64,000 nt of DNA from Streptomyces davaonensis JCM 4913 (GTDB lineage Bacteria; Actinomycetota; Actinomycetes; Streptomycetales; Streptomycetaceae), in NCBI RefSeq assembly GCF_000349325.1, contig NC_020504.1, positions 1,708,053 through 1,772,052 on the forward strand, written 5' to 3'. The position numbers and the translations under genes are program-made. Shown here piece by piece: positions 54,091-62,798 of this stretch; position 1 is the stretch's first letter, and each line of letters starts with the position of its first letter. The notes beneath the pieces were generated by a model. That model had not been told where the DNA came from. It saw nothing but the letters and a program-made list of their open reading frames with translations, and made no database searches.

Positions 54091-54161
54091 GGACAGCATC
54101 CACATGACGGCAGCCCTGGTGCTGCCCGCCCCGGCCTGCTGACACTGCAGCGCCGGCAGGG

Positions 54162-54203
54162 CGACTGGGCCGGTCCGAGCTCCCCCTCGGACCGGCCCAG
54201 TCG
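54162..54203. terminator. Bidirectional terminator, arabinofuranosidase / LysR
   Basis: Eighteen-base perfect arms (54162-54179, CGACTGGGCCGGTCC...; 54186-54203) with a 6-base loop, between the convergent ends of the plus-strand GH51 gene and the minus-strand lysR. It serves both. Confidence 0.93.
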
Positions 54204-54227
54204 TACGGCGCGTGATGACGCGACGGA

Positions 54228-55193
54228 TCAGCGCCCCCGCACCGCACCCAGCTGCGCACGGCCGAGTCCGGGGTCGGTGAAGGTCCGCGCGACCGTGTGC
54301 AGCACGCGGGCCATCGCCTGGGCCGCCGGGGTGCCGGCGCGCCGGGCCGGAGCGGCCAGGAGGATCCTGCGGACCGGGGGCGCGGCGCCGGACGCCTTGT
54401 CATGGGCCAGCGGCAGCAGCCGTACGTCACTGCGCCGGTTGGTCAGCGCAAGGCGCGGCGCGAGGGCGAGGCCAAGACCCGCGGCGACCATCGCCTGCGC
54501 CTCCTGGTAGTCGTGGGAGGCGTAGGCGATGCGCGGTTCGAAACCCGCCTGGCGGCAGGCCCGTCGGAGCACGTCCGCCACCGGGTGGTTCTCGGCACGG
54601 ATGATCCACTCCTGGTCCGCGAGGTCGGACAGGGGCACCTCCGCCGAGTCGATCAGCGGCGAACTCGCCGGAACGACGAGGACCGTGGGGTCTTCGAGCA
54701 GCGGCGTGAGGATCAACTGGTCGTCGTCGACGCGGTTCCAGTCGTAGTCCCACAGCAGCGAGAGCTCGACTTCACCGGTGTGCAGCATCTCCTGGAGCTG
54801 GGCCAGCACTCCGGCGCGTACGACGGTGCGCACCTGCGGATGGGAGCGGCGGAAACGGGTCAGGGCCGGCGGCAGCAGCGAGGCACTGGCCGTAGGGAAG
54901 GAACCGAGGGTCACGACGCCTCGGTCGACGTGCCGGAACGCCTCCAAGTCAGCTTCCGCGGCCTGGAGTTCACGCCGGACCGCACGGCCACGCTCGGCCA
55001 GCGCGGCACCTGCTGCGGTGGCGCGTACGCCGCGCGGCAGTCGCTCGATCAGCGGCTGCCCGACCTCGCGCTCGAGCAGGGACATCTGCTGGGAAGCGGC
55101 CGACGTGGTCATGGACAGCGCCTCGGCCGCGGCCGTGAGCGAGCCGCGCTCGGCGACCTCGGCGAGCAGCAGCAAGCGGCGGACATTGAGCAT
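54228..55193 (-). CDS. LysR-family regulator
   Basis: A 321-residue LysR regulator. Its helix-turn-helix is LLLLAEVAERGSLTAAAEAL, SMTTSAASQQMSLLEREVGQ, and the effector domain is a type 2 periplasmic-binding fold with GVVTLGSFPTASASLLPPAL, LSLLWDYDWN and an end LGLALAPRLAL. The ATG at 55193 is 127 bases from the divergent prpF-like gene. An imperfect dyad with T-N11-A form lies directly between them, so it probably controls the carboxylate module and itself. Its ligand is likely the substrate or product of that module. The stop is 24 bases from the bidirectional terminator. Confidence 0.92.
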   Translation of the reverse strand: MLNVRRLLLLAEVAERGSLTAAAEALSMTTSAASQQMSLLEREVGQPLIERLPRGVRATAAGAALAERGRAVRRELQAAEADLEAFRHVDRGVVTLGSFPTASASLLPPALTRFRRSHPQVRTVVRAGVLAQLQEMLHTGEVELSLLWDYDWNRVDDDQLILTPLLEDPTVLVVPASSPLIDSAEVPLSDLADQEWIIRAENHPVADVLRRACRQAGFEPRIAYASHDYQEAQAMVAAGLGLALAPRLALTNRRSDVRLLPLAHDKASGAAPPVRRILLAAPARRAGTPAAQAMARVLHTVARTFTDPGLGRAQLGAVRGR

Positions 55194-55200
55194 TCAGTGA

Positions 55201-55217
55201 GTTTAGAACAGCTTAAC
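55201..55217. promoter_or_regulatory. Candidate LysR box
   Basis: GTTTAGAACAGCTTAAC holds GTTnAG and CTnAAC as opposed arms and a T-N11-A core. It lies eight bases before the lysR start, in the shared promoter region with the prpF-like gene at 55321. Confidence 0.45.
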
Positions 55218-55320
55218 CATCCTCAAGAAATCAGACATTGTGCTCAAGGGAACGGCTCTGCGAAAGTCTCCGGAACGCGGCGGCCCCGCACCCGCCGCGC
55301 CGAGAGAAGGACGCTCTGAC

Positions 55321-56430
55321 ATGCACGTTCCCGCAACCCTGGTACGCGGCGGCACCAGCAAGTGCTGGCTCTTCGCCCAGGTGCACATGCCCGCCGATCG
55401 CGATCGGATCGAGCGCGTTCTCGTCGACGCGTACGGCGCGACGGATCCCGTTCAGCTCGACGGCGTCGGCGGTGCGACCCCCACGACGTCGAAGGCGGCC
55501 GTGGTCGGCCCCAGCGCTCGCGACGGCGTCGACATCGACTACCTCTTCGCCCAGGTCGGCATTGGAACCGGCACGGTCGAATGGGGCAGCAACTGCGGCA
55601 ACTGCGCGACAGCCATCGCCCTTTACGCGGTGGCCGAGGGCCTGGTGCCGATCAAGGGCGACCGCACCTGTGTGGTCATGCGCAACACCAATACGGGTGC
55701 CGTCCTCGAAGCCGAAGTGGACACCCCGGGCGGCCGGGTCCAGGAGTTCGGGGACCGTACGGTCCCGGGCACGCTGGCCGGCGGTGTACCGGTCGGGCTG
55801 ACCTTCCGCTCCCCCGCGGGCGCGGCGACGGGCCGCCTGCTGCCGACCGGCCTTCCGTCCGAACAACTCCCGGTCGGTGAGCGGTCAGCGGCCGTGAGCA
55901 TGGTGGACGCCGGAGCGCCGGTGGCCCTGGTGGACGCGGCGCACACCGGTAGGACCGGAGCCGAGACACTGGAGCAGCTTCGCGAAGAGGTGACCTGGCT
56001 GCGCAAGGTGCGACAGGCCGCCGCGATCCGCATGGGACTGGCCGCACCCGGTGCGGTGCCCGTCGACGCGGTCCCGAAAGTGGGACTCGTCGGCCCGCCC
56101 GTCCCCTACACCACCACCCTCGGCGAGGCGGTGGCCGCGGACGCATACGACGTGTCCGTACGGATGCTGTCGATGAACTCCCCGCACCCTGCCATCGGCC
56201 TCACCTCGGCGGTCGCCATGGCCGCCGCCAACCTCGTCGAGGGCACCGTGGTGGCCCAGGCGTCCACCGCCGCCGGCCGCGGCGTCCTGCGCATCGGCAC
56301 CCCGGCCGGTGTGCTGACGGTGGAGTCCTTCGGCCCCGGGCCGGACCGCGTCACCGTCGCGCGGGCAGCGCGCGTGCTGTGCCAGGCGCGCATCCTCGTA
56401 CGCGATCCCGCGCTGCCGGCCGCTGCCTGA
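55321..56430 (+). CDS. PrpF-family isomerase (aconitate/oxalomesaconate-type)
   Basis: A 369-residue member of the PrpF fold (diaminopimelate-epimerase-like). Members shift double bonds in tri- or dicarboxylates, such as 2-methylaconitate or 4-oxalomesaconate. It has the family start VPATLVRGGTSKCWLF, LDGVGGATPTTSKAAVV, the cysteine loop GSNCGNCATAIALYAV and a late SPHPAIGLTSAVAMAAANLVEG. The ATG at 55321 follows AGAAGGA; an ATG 81 bases up does not. No methylcitrate genes (prpB, prpC, acnD) are near, so propionate breakdown is not supported. With the MatC-like carrier behind it, an imported unsaturated carboxylate is the likelier substrate. Confidence 0.85.
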   Translation: MHVPATLVRGGTSKCWLFAQVHMPADRDRIERVLVDAYGATDPVQLDGVGGATPTTSKAAVVGPSARDGVDIDYLFAQVGIGTGTVEWGSNCGNCATAIALYAVAEGLVPIKGDRTCVVMRNTNTGAVLEAEVDTPGGRVQEFGDRTVPGTLAGGVPVGLTFRSPAGAATGRLLPTGLPSEQLPVGERSAAVSMVDAGAPVALVDAAHTGRTGAETLEQLREEVTWLRKVRQAAAIRMGLAAPGAVPVDAVPKVGLVGPPVPYTTTLGEAVAADAYDVSVRMLSMNSPHPAIGLTSAVAMAAANLVEGTVVAQASTAAGRGVLRIGTPAGVLTVESFGPGPDRVTVARAARVLCQARILVRDPALPAAA

Positions 56431-56521
56431 CGTCTCCGCCGCGCCCTCCCGGTGAACCGCAGTCACCGGGCGTTCCCACCTGCCCATGCAGGACAAACCA
56501 CGCAGGACTAAGAGGACAATG

Positions 56522-57772
56522 ATGTCTCCTGAGCTGATCTCCGTCGGCGCACTGCTCGTCATGTTCGTCGTCGGCACCGTCCTGCCGATCAACATCGGCA
56601 TCCTGGCCTTCGTCGCCTCGTTCGCGGTCGGCACGACCGCGTTGAACATGACGGAGGATCAGATATTCGAGGGCTTCCCCGTGGAGCTCTTCCTGACCAT
56701 CGTCGGCGTCACCTATCTGTTCGCGGTCGCCCGCCGCAACGGCACCGTCGATCTACTGGTCTCGGCCGGCGTCCGGCTCGTACGCGGCAGAACCGCTTTG
56801 ATTCCCTGGGTGCTGTTCCTGCTGGCAGGGGTACTGACCGCCCTTGGCACCTTCACGCCCGCCGCGGTGGCGATCCTGGTGCCCATCGCGATGAACTTCG
56901 CCTTCCGCTACCGGATCAACCCGCTGATGATCGGAATGATGGTGATCAGCGGCGCACACGCCGGCGCCTTCTCGCCGATGGCCGTCTCGGGTGCACTGGT
57001 GCTCGGCATGGTCGAGGACACCGAACTGTCCGTGACCCCGGCGACCCTGTTCCTCGCCAGCTTCCTCGTCAATCTCCTGCTCTCACTGCTCACCTTCGCG
57101 GCCTTGCGTCACCGGCCCATGGCCGGGGCGGCGGACGCTGCCGCCGCAGACTCGGCGGACGACTCGGCGTCGGAACGGGCCACCGTGCACCAGTGGGCCA
57201 CCCTGGCCGCCCTCGCGGTCCTCGTCGTGTGCGCCCTCGGCTTCCAGATGAAGATCGGCGTACTCGCTCTGGCGGCCGGTGCGCTCCTGGCTCTCATGGA
57301 CATGAAGCGCCAGGAGAAGGCCGTGGACGGCATCAGCTGGCACACCCTGCTCCTGGTCGGCGGCATGATGACCTACATCGCGATGCTGGAGCACGCGGGA
57401 ATCATCGAGAAGATCTCCGAGCACGCGGCGGGTTTCGGGACACCGCTGCTCGTGGCCCTGCTGCTCTGTTTCACGGTCGCCGTCACCTCGGCCTTCGCCT
57501 CCTCGACCGCGATCCTGACCGCGATCATCCCGATCGCCGTTCCGCTGCTGCTGACCAGCCACCTCAGCGCCACCGGGCTGATCGCCGCCCTCGCCGTCTC
57601 CACGACCATCGTCGACGTCTCCCCGTTCTCCACCAACGGAGCGCTGGTGCTGAGCAACGTACGAGGAGTGGACCGACGCGCGTTCTACCGCCAGATCATC
57701 GGCTACACCTGCGGCATCGTCGCGGCGGGGCCGGTGGTGGCCTGGGGTGCACTCGTGCTGCCCTGGTCCTGA
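56522..57772 (+). CDS. SLC13/MatC-like carboxylate transporter
   Basis: A 416-residue membrane carrier with about eleven helices in two similar halves: first ISVGALLVMFVVGTVLPINIGILAF with GTFTPAAVAILVPIAMNFAFR, and second WHTLLLVGGMMTYIAMLEHAG with TSAFASSTAILTAIIPIAVPLLL. This is the dicarboxylate-carrier MatC/ion-transporter superfamily layout. A hydrophilic loop (about 200-225) divides the halves. ATGs at 56519 and 56522 compete; the second is better spaced from AGAGGA. It is 91 bases behind the prpF-like gene, so one transcript is likely. The substrate could be malonate, tricarballylate, aconitate or a similar acid. Confidence 0.88.
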   Translation: MSPELISVGALLVMFVVGTVLPINIGILAFVASFAVGTTALNMTEDQIFEGFPVELFLTIVGVTYLFAVARRNGTVDLLVSAGVRLVRGRTALIPWVLFLLAGVLTALGTFTPAAVAILVPIAMNFAFRYRINPLMIGMMVISGAHAGAFSPMAVSGALVLGMVEDTELSVTPATLFLASFLVNLLLSLLTFAALRHRPMAGAADAAAADSADDSASERATVHQWATLAALAVLVVCALGFQMKIGVLALAAGALLALMDMKRQEKAVDGISWHTLLLVGGMMTYIAMLEHAGIIEKISEHAAGFGTPLLVALLLCFTVAVTSAFASSTAILTAIIPIAVPLLLTSHLSATGLIAALAVSTTIVDVSPFSTNGALVLSNVRGVDRRAFYRQIIGYTCGIVAAGPVVAWGALVLPWS

Positions 57773-57789
57773 CGGCGGGGAACTGGCGT

Positions 57790-57820
57790 ATGGGGCTCCG
57801 CCGACGCGGCGGAGCCCCAT
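57790..57820. terminator. Bidirectional terminator, carrier / GH29 fucosidase
   Basis: Fourteen-base perfect arms (ATGGGGCTCCGCCG at 57790-57803; complement 57807-57820) with an ACG loop, between the convergent carrier and fucosidase genes. Confidence 0.92.
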
Positions 57821-57826
57821 GTGCCG

Positions 57827-59779
57827 TCACAGCGCGATGATCTGCCACTGCTGCCGAGGCAGTGCCGCGTACGGCTGTTGTTCGATGGCCGCGCCGTCGG
57901 CGGTGCTCCCCTCGTCGACGGCGAGGCAGAGGCCGCTGTAGCGGTTGATGAGGAAGTAGTAGCCGTCGCCGGTGGGTGTGACGGCCCAGTGCTGTTGAGG
58001 TGCGTCGGCGTCCGACCAGATGCCGACGGTGCCGCCGTCGGCGCGGGAGAGCGCCGAGACCTCCATCAGCTTGCCGCTGCCCACGCCCTTGATCTCGTAG
58101 TAGCCGTCGCCGGTGGAGGCGAAGGTCCACTTCTGGTTGTTCGCGGTACGCCACGGCCACTGGATGACGCTGGTGTTGTTCGCGGTGCCCCCGGCCTTCA
58201 CGTCGGCGACCTTGCCGCTGTGCCGGGCGACGAGCCGGTAGGCGGTGCCGTCGCCGGGCAGCGTGGTGGACACCAGGGCCGGCTTGGCCGTCCGGCCGCC
58301 GATATGGACGCCGCCCATGTTGGCGTAGCCGCCGGCGGCCGTGTTCGCCTGGAGCCGTACGAAGCCGGCGGTGCGGGCGGGCCATTCGGCCACCTTCGTG
58401 GCGCGGTCGGCGGTCCAGGTGCCGGTGGCGACCTGGGTGAAGTTCGTGCCGTCGGTGCTGGTGGAGATGGTGTACGAGGTGATGTCCCCGTCGGTGGTGT
58501 TGGAGCGATTCCACTGCTTGGGCAGGTACTCCAGGGTGGAGATATTGCTCCACACGCCGCCGAGGTCGATCGTGATCGAGTGCGGCAGGGCCGACGAGAG
58601 GCCCCAAGTGGACCAGCAGGTCTCGTAGTTGCGGTCACTCAGGCCGTCGATGGCGTTCAGCGGGCCCTCGCCCGTGCGGAATCCGGTCGCGTACGCGCTG
58701 ACGGGCGTCACCGGATGTTCGGCACGCAGCAGCTGCCGCGGCAGCGGTGGCCGCGAGAGGTCGGGGCTCCAGGCCGCCCCGACCTCGGCGAGCCGGTTGA
58801 CGATGTTGGTGTCCAGCCTGCCGTCGCGGTTGGGCGGGCAGTTGAGGATGAACGAGGTGTACTTCGGTTCCAGGTCCGCCAGGTGGGACAGGATCGCGTC
58901 CTTGCTCATCGGGTTGTCGGTCGCTGTCCTCGGATGCCAGAACCAGCCCCAACTGATCGTCTGCCCCTGGGTGGCGGCATAGGTGTTCCCGGCCGGCGCG
59001 GAGACGCTCAACGGCTCCTCGAAATAGATCGCGTCACCCAGGAAAGGAACCGACAGCGCGCCGTGGTCGATCATGACGATGTCCGGCTGGAGGGACTTCA
59101 CGTGCTCGCGGATGCGCTGGTACGAGACGGCCTGCTGCCCCATCTGCCACCCGTAGCCGTCGGTGACGAGCATGTCGATGGTGCCGTAGTTGGTGAGCAG
59201 TTCGGTGAGCTGGCCGAGGATGAAGGTCAAGTCGGACGGCTGGATGGCATCGGTGATCTCGAGTCCGGACACCTTGTGCCGGCTTTCCCACGCCTCGACG
59301 CCGTAGGTGCGGTCCCATATCGAGTAGTAGAACCCGACCCTCAGTCCCTTGGCCCGGAAGGCGTCGCAGTAGGCCTTCACCACGTCCTGCTTGTAGCCGC
59401 TGTTCGCGACGTTCTGGGTGCCATAGGCGCTCGGCCACAGGGCGAAGCCGTCATGGTGCTTGGTCGTGAGGATGCCGTAACTCATCTTCGCCGCCGCGGC
59501 GGCGGCCGCCCACTGCGCACAGTCCACCGCCGTGGGGGCGAAGCGGGCGGGGTCCTGGTTCGGGGCGGCCCACTCCTCGTTGGTGAAGGTGCCCATGCTG
59601 AAGTGGTTGAACATGCCGAAACGCATGTCCACCAACTTCTCCAGGTTGGTCTGGGGGTCTGCGGCAGCCGCCTGCGCCACAAAGGGCGACAGCGCGGGGA
59701 GAGTTGGCAGGGCGGTCGCGGCAACGGCGGCGCCCGCGGCACCCAGCAGGGTGCGACGGGACAGTCTTCCTGAGGACAT
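57827..59779 (-). CDS. Tat-exported GH29 alpha-L-fucosidase with F5/8C and ricin-type domains
   Basis: A 650-residue secreted enzyme that releases terminal L-fucose. The Tat signal MSSGRLSRRTLLGAAGAAVA ends near AQAAAAD. The GH29 barrel has FGMFNHFSMGTF, the hallmark TTKHHDGFALWPS (107-112), VGFYYSIWD and nucleophile D207 in IDMLVTDGYG. Residues about 375-500 are a discoidin-like (F5/8 type C) domain with NYETCWST and IDLGGVWSNISTLEYLP, and 515-650 a ricin-B lectin. ATG 59779 follows AGGGAG; a longer frame from 59878 lacks support. It is divergent from the sugar importer that starts at 60128, giving the enzyme-plus-uptake pair for fucose. Confidence 0.93.
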   Translation of the reverse strand: MSSGRLSRRTLLGAAGAAVAATALPTLPALSPFVAQAAAADPQTNLEKLVDMRFGMFNHFSMGTFTNEEWAAPNQDPARFAPTAVDCAQWAAAAAAAKMSYGILTTKHHDGFALWPSAYGTQNVANSGYKQDVVKAYCDAFRAKGLRVGFYYSIWDRTYGVEAWESRHKVSGLEITDAIQPSDLTFILGQLTELLTNYGTIDMLVTDGYGWQMGQQAVSYQRIREHVKSLQPDIVMIDHGALSVPFLGDAIYFEEPLSVSAPAGNTYAATQGQTISWGWFWHPRTATDNPMSKDAILSHLADLEPKYTSFILNCPPNRDGRLDTNIVNRLAEVGAAWSPDLSRPPLPRQLLRAEHPVTPVSAYATGFRTGEGPLNAIDGLSDRNYETCWSTWGLSSALPHSITIDLGGVWSNISTLEYLPKQWNRSNTTDGDITSYTISTSTDGTNFTQVATGTWTADRATKVAEWPARTAGFVRLQANTAAGGYANMGGVHIGGRTAKPALVSTTLPGDGTAYRLVARHSGKVADVKAGGTANNTSVIQWPWRTANNQKWTFASTGDGYYEIKGVGSGKLMEVSALSRADGGTVGIWSDADAPQQHWAVTPTGDGYYFLINRYSGLCLAVDEGSTADGAAIEQQPYAALPRQQWQIIAL

Positions 59780-59904
59780 GGGTGTACTCCCTGTGTGGGT
59801 GGCTTTCATTGCGGCGGTGCGGCGAATCGGAGGCAGCAGCCCGAGGCCGTGCGGTCTCCGGACCGTCAGGCGCGGCATTCCCGGTGAGCTCTGAGGCGCC
59901 GGAT

Positions 59905-59931
59905 GTTACGCATGAAGTTCGATGACGTAAC
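59905..59931. promoter_or_regulatory. Inverted repeat GTTACG / CGTAAC
   Basis: Six-base arms with 15 bases between, 126 bases upstream of the GH29 start. It is a candidate operator or a half of a looped pair with 60022-60042. Confidence 0.35.
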
Positions 59932-60021
59932 CGCCCCGTGTCAACGGGTAAGTGGATGAAAGTTGCTTGGGCCGAGCGCAGTTGAGGCAGTTTCGCCACG
60001 TAAAGAAATGATTCATCCCGC

Positions 60022-60042
60022 ATGAGACATGCCATGTTTCAT
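60022..60042. promoter_or_regulatory. Near-perfect 21-base palindrome ahead of the fucose importer
   Basis: Left arm ATGAGACATG and right arm CATGTTTCAT about a central C match at nine of ten pairs. It lies 86 bases before the binding-protein start. The small palindrome ATGATTCAT lies six bases to the left and shares the ATGA/TCAT ends. Confidence 0.6.
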
Positions 60043-60127
60043 GGCAGCACCCGCCTCACCTCTGGCCCCTACGCATCACGGGATGCGCATCATTCCCCCG
60101 CTTCGGGACCAGCGCGAGGAACTCACG

Positions 60128-61186
60128 ATGAGACTGAGAAACGCCCTCTGCTCCACCGTCGCCGCCCTGTCCGCCCTGGCGCTGCTCAGCGCCTGCACCG
60201 ACTCCGGCACGACGGCGTCCGGTGGCGGAACGCTGGTCGGTGTCGACTACCCGCGTTCCGACACCGACTTCTGGAACTCGTACATCAAGTACACGCCGGA
60301 GTACGCCAAGGACCTCGGCCTCTCCCTCAAGACCACCAACTCGCAGAACGACGTGGCCAAGCTCACGGCCAACGCGCAGACGTTCATCAGCCAGGGCGTC
60401 AAGGGCCTCGCGATGGCCCCGCAGGACACCGCGGCCATCGCGCCGACCCTGGCGCAGCTGGAGGCGAAGAAGATCCCCGTCGTCACCGTCGACACCCGGC
60501 CCGACAGCGGAAAGGTCTACATGGTCGTACGCGCCGACAACCGCGCGTACGGCGAGAAGGCCTGCCAGTACCTCGGTACGAAGCTGGGCGGCAAGGGCAA
60601 GGTCGTGATGCTCCAAGGGGATCTGGGTTCCATCAACGGCCGTGACCGCACCGAGGCGTTCAACGACTGCATGAAGAAGGACTACCCCGGCATCACCGTG
60701 TTCGGCGAGGCCACCAACTGGGACGGCGCGGTTGCCGCGCAGAAGCTCCAGACCCGTCTGACGCAGCACCCGGACATCAAGGGCGTGTACATGCAGTCCA
60801 GCTTCGCCCTGTCCGGCACCCTCCAAGTCCTCAAGCAGAAGAAGCTGTTGGTGGACCCGAAGAACGACAAGCACGTCTTCGTCGTGTCCAACGACGGCAT
60901 TCCGGAGGAGCTGAAGTCCATCGCCGCCGGGAAGATCGACGCCACGGTCTCCCAGCCGGCCGACCTCTACGCCAAGTACGCCCTGTACTACCTCAAGGCC
61001 GCGATCGACGGAAAGACCTTCAAGCCGGGCAAGACCGATCACGACAGCACCATCATCCAGGTCCGCGACGGGGTGCTCGAGGATCAGCTGTCCGCCCCGC
61101 TCGTCACCGCCGACGGCGCCGCTTACGGCGGTGTGCCCAGCCTGAAGAGCGACGACAAGTCGCTGTGGGGCAACAACCTCGGCTGA
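60128..61186 (+). CDS. Sugar ABC transporter binding lipoprotein (CUT2, RbsB-like)
   Basis: A 352-residue monosaccharide-binding lipoprotein: signal MRLRNALCSTVAALSALALL followed by lipobox SAC with C23. The mature protein is a periplasmic-binding fold I protein with VGVDYPRSDTDFWNSYIKY, QTFISQGVKGLAMAPQDTAA, VVTVDTRPDSGKVYMVVRAD and VFVVSNDGIPEELKSIAAGKI. It forms with the ATPase and permease behind it a ribose-type importer; L-fucose is the inferred ligand, from the fucosidase ahead and the fuconate dehydratase behind. The ATG at 60128 follows GAGGA; a longer frame from 60029 is not needed. Confidence 0.92.
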   Translation: MRLRNALCSTVAALSALALLSACTDSGTTASGGGTLVGVDYPRSDTDFWNSYIKYTPEYAKDLGLSLKTTNSQNDVAKLTANAQTFISQGVKGLAMAPQDTAAIAPTLAQLEAKKIPVVTVDTRPDSGKVYMVVRADNRAYGEKACQYLGTKLGGKGKVVMLQGDLGSINGRDRTEAFNDCMKKDYPGITVFGEATNWDGAVAAQKLQTRLTQHPDIKGVYMQSSFALSGTLQVLKQKKLLVDPKNDKHVFVVSNDGIPEELKSIAAGKIDATVSQPADLYAKYALYYLKAAIDGKTFKPGKTDHDSTIIQVRDGVLEDQLSAPLVTADGAAYGGVPSLKSDDKSLWGNNLG

Positions 61187-61232
61187 TCTGCCCTTTCGGC
61201 ATCCAACGACCCACGAGTACAAGGCGGTTGTG

Positions 61233-62798
61233 ATGAGCGACGGGGAGCGTACGGTCAGCCCCGCACCCGCTCCGGCGGACGACGGGCGGTCCCCCTCGGG
61301 CCCGCCTGTCGTCGAGGCGGCGGGCATAGTCAAACGATTCGGTCCCACGGTGGCCCTCGACGGCGCCGGGATCACCATCAGTCCCGGCGAGACCCATGCG
61401 CTCGTCGGCCGCAACGGAGCCGGCAAGTCGACCCTCGTATCGGTCCTCACCGGTCTGCAGGCCCCCGACGAGGGATCGGTCACCTTCGGCGGCAGTCCCG
61501 CGCCACGGCTCTCGGACCGCGACGCCTGGCGACAGCGCGTGGCCTGCGTCTACCAGAAGTCGACGATCATTCCCGCGCTGACCGTCGCCGAGAACCTCTT
61601 CTTGAACCGGCACGACCACGGCCGCAGCGGGCTGATCCGCTGGCAAGGGGTACGGCGGCGGGCTCAGGAGCTCCTGTCCACCTGGTCGGTGGACGTCGAC
61701 CCGCAGACCCCGGCCGGCGATCTGAGCGTGGAGCAGCGGCAGTTCGTGGAGATCGCCCGGGCGCTGTCCTTCGGCGCCCGGTTCATCATCCTCGACGAAC
61801 CGACCGCGCAGCTCGACGCGGCGGCGATCAACCGGCTCTTCGACCGCATCCGCGACCTGCAGCGCCAGGGCGTGACCTTCCTGTTCATCAGCCACCACCT
61901 CCAAGAGGTCTACGAGATCTGCGACATGGTGACGGTGTTCCGCGACGCCCGGCACATCGTGACCGCCCCGGTCGCGGAGCTTCCCCGTACCGAGCTGGTC
62001 GCCGCCATGACCGGCGAGGCGGCGATCGACCAGCTGCAGGATCGCGCGAGCACTCTCGATGTTGCCGCCACTCCCGCGCTGACCGTCAAGGCCCTGTGCA
62101 GTGACGACACTTACGGTGACATCACCTTCCGGGTGGGCGCCGGGGAGATCATCGGCCTTGCCGGAGCTGCCGGGAGCGGGCGCACCGAGGTCGCCGAGAC
62201 CGTCATGGGGCTTCGGACCGCGGCGGCGGGCGAGGTGGAGATCGCCGGGAGTCGGCCCAGGCCGGGCAGTGTGCCCGCGGCGCTCGCCGCCGGCGCCGGG
62301 TTCGTCCCCCAGGACCGGCATCATCAGGGCTTCGTACCGGAGATGTCGATCGCGGACAACGCCACGCTGTCCGTTCCGCACCGGCTCGGCAAGAACGGCT
62401 TCCTCAGCCGCGACCGCAAGGACCGGCTCGCCGACAACATGATCGAGAAGTTGGCGATCAAGACCCCGGGTCCCGAACTGCCCGTCTCGGCGCTGTCCGG
62501 GGGTAACCAGCAGAAGGTCGTCATGGCCCGCGCCCTGGCCGACGATCCGAAGCTGCTTGTACTGATCAATCCGACCGCAGGTGTGGACGTGCGCTCCAAG
62601 GAGTTCCTCCTCGGCAAGGTCGAGGAGACCGCCGCAACCGGCACCGGAGTGCTCATCGCCTCCGACGAACTCGACGACCTGCGCATGTGCGACCGGGTCC
62701 TGGTGATGTTCCAGGGCCGTGTGACCTCAGAGATCGCCCGCGGCTGGCACGACCACGAACTCGTGGCCGCGATGGAAGGAGTGGACCTCAATGCCTGA
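61233..62798 (+). CDS. Sugar ABC importer ATPase (RbsA/MglA-like), second half degenerate
   Basis: A 521-residue double ATPase. The first half is canonical: Walker A GRNGAGKST (59-67), LSVEQRQ signature and Walker B FIILDEPTAQLD. The second half has the usual modified P-loop GAAGSGRTEV and a good LSGGNQQK signature, but its Walker B reads LLVLINPTAGVD: the metal aspartate and the catalytic glutamate are both gone, so this half probably only regulates. The start at ATG 61233, with GTG three bases earlier and a weak AAGGCGG ahead, is uncertain by one codon. Its stop overlaps the permease start by eight bases. Confidence 0.92.
   Translation: MSDGERTVSPAPAPADDGRSPSGPPVVEAAGIVKRFGPTVALDGAGITISPGETHALVGRNGAGKSTLVSVLTGLQAPDEGSVTFGGSPAPRLSDRDAWRQRVACVYQKSTIIPALTVAENLFLNRHDHGRSGLIRWQGVRRRAQELLSTWSVDVDPQTPAGDLSVEQRQFVEIARALSFGARFIILDEPTAQLDAAAINRLFDRIRDLQRQGVTFLFISHHLQEVYEICDMVTVFRDARHIVTAPVAELPRTELVAAMTGEAAIDQLQDRASTLDVAATPALTVKALCSDDTYGDITFRVGAGEIIGLAGAAGSGRTEVAETVMGLRTAAAGEVEIAGSRPRPGSVPAALAAGAGFVPQDRHHQGFVPEMSIADNATLSVPHRLGKNGFLSRDRKDRLADNMIEKLAIKTPGPELPVSALSGGNQQKVVMARALADDPKLLVLINPTAGVDVRSKEFLLGKVEETAATGTGVLIASDELDDLRMCDRVLVMFQGRVTSEIARGWHDHELVAAMEGVDLNA

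Larger units (their letters stand above)
59780..60127. promoter_or_regulatory. Divergent promoter region, GH29 versus fucose importer
   Basis: A 348-base region with no gene, clearly AT-richer near 59930-60050. It holds three symmetric elements: GTTACG...CGTAAC (59905-59931), ATGATTCAT (60008-60016) and a 21-base near-perfect palindrome (60022-60042). Together they suggest shared repression of both genes by a regulator outside the window. Confidence 0.6.

Noticed and set aside
55321..56430. PrpF as evidence of the methylcitrate cycle
   Set aside because: No prpB, prpC or acnD nearby; the only partners are a carrier and a LysR regulator.
57821..59773. 650-codon plus-strand open frame opposite the GH29 gene
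   Set aside because: Mirror of the GH29 gene with the same span; composition typical of a shadow frame.
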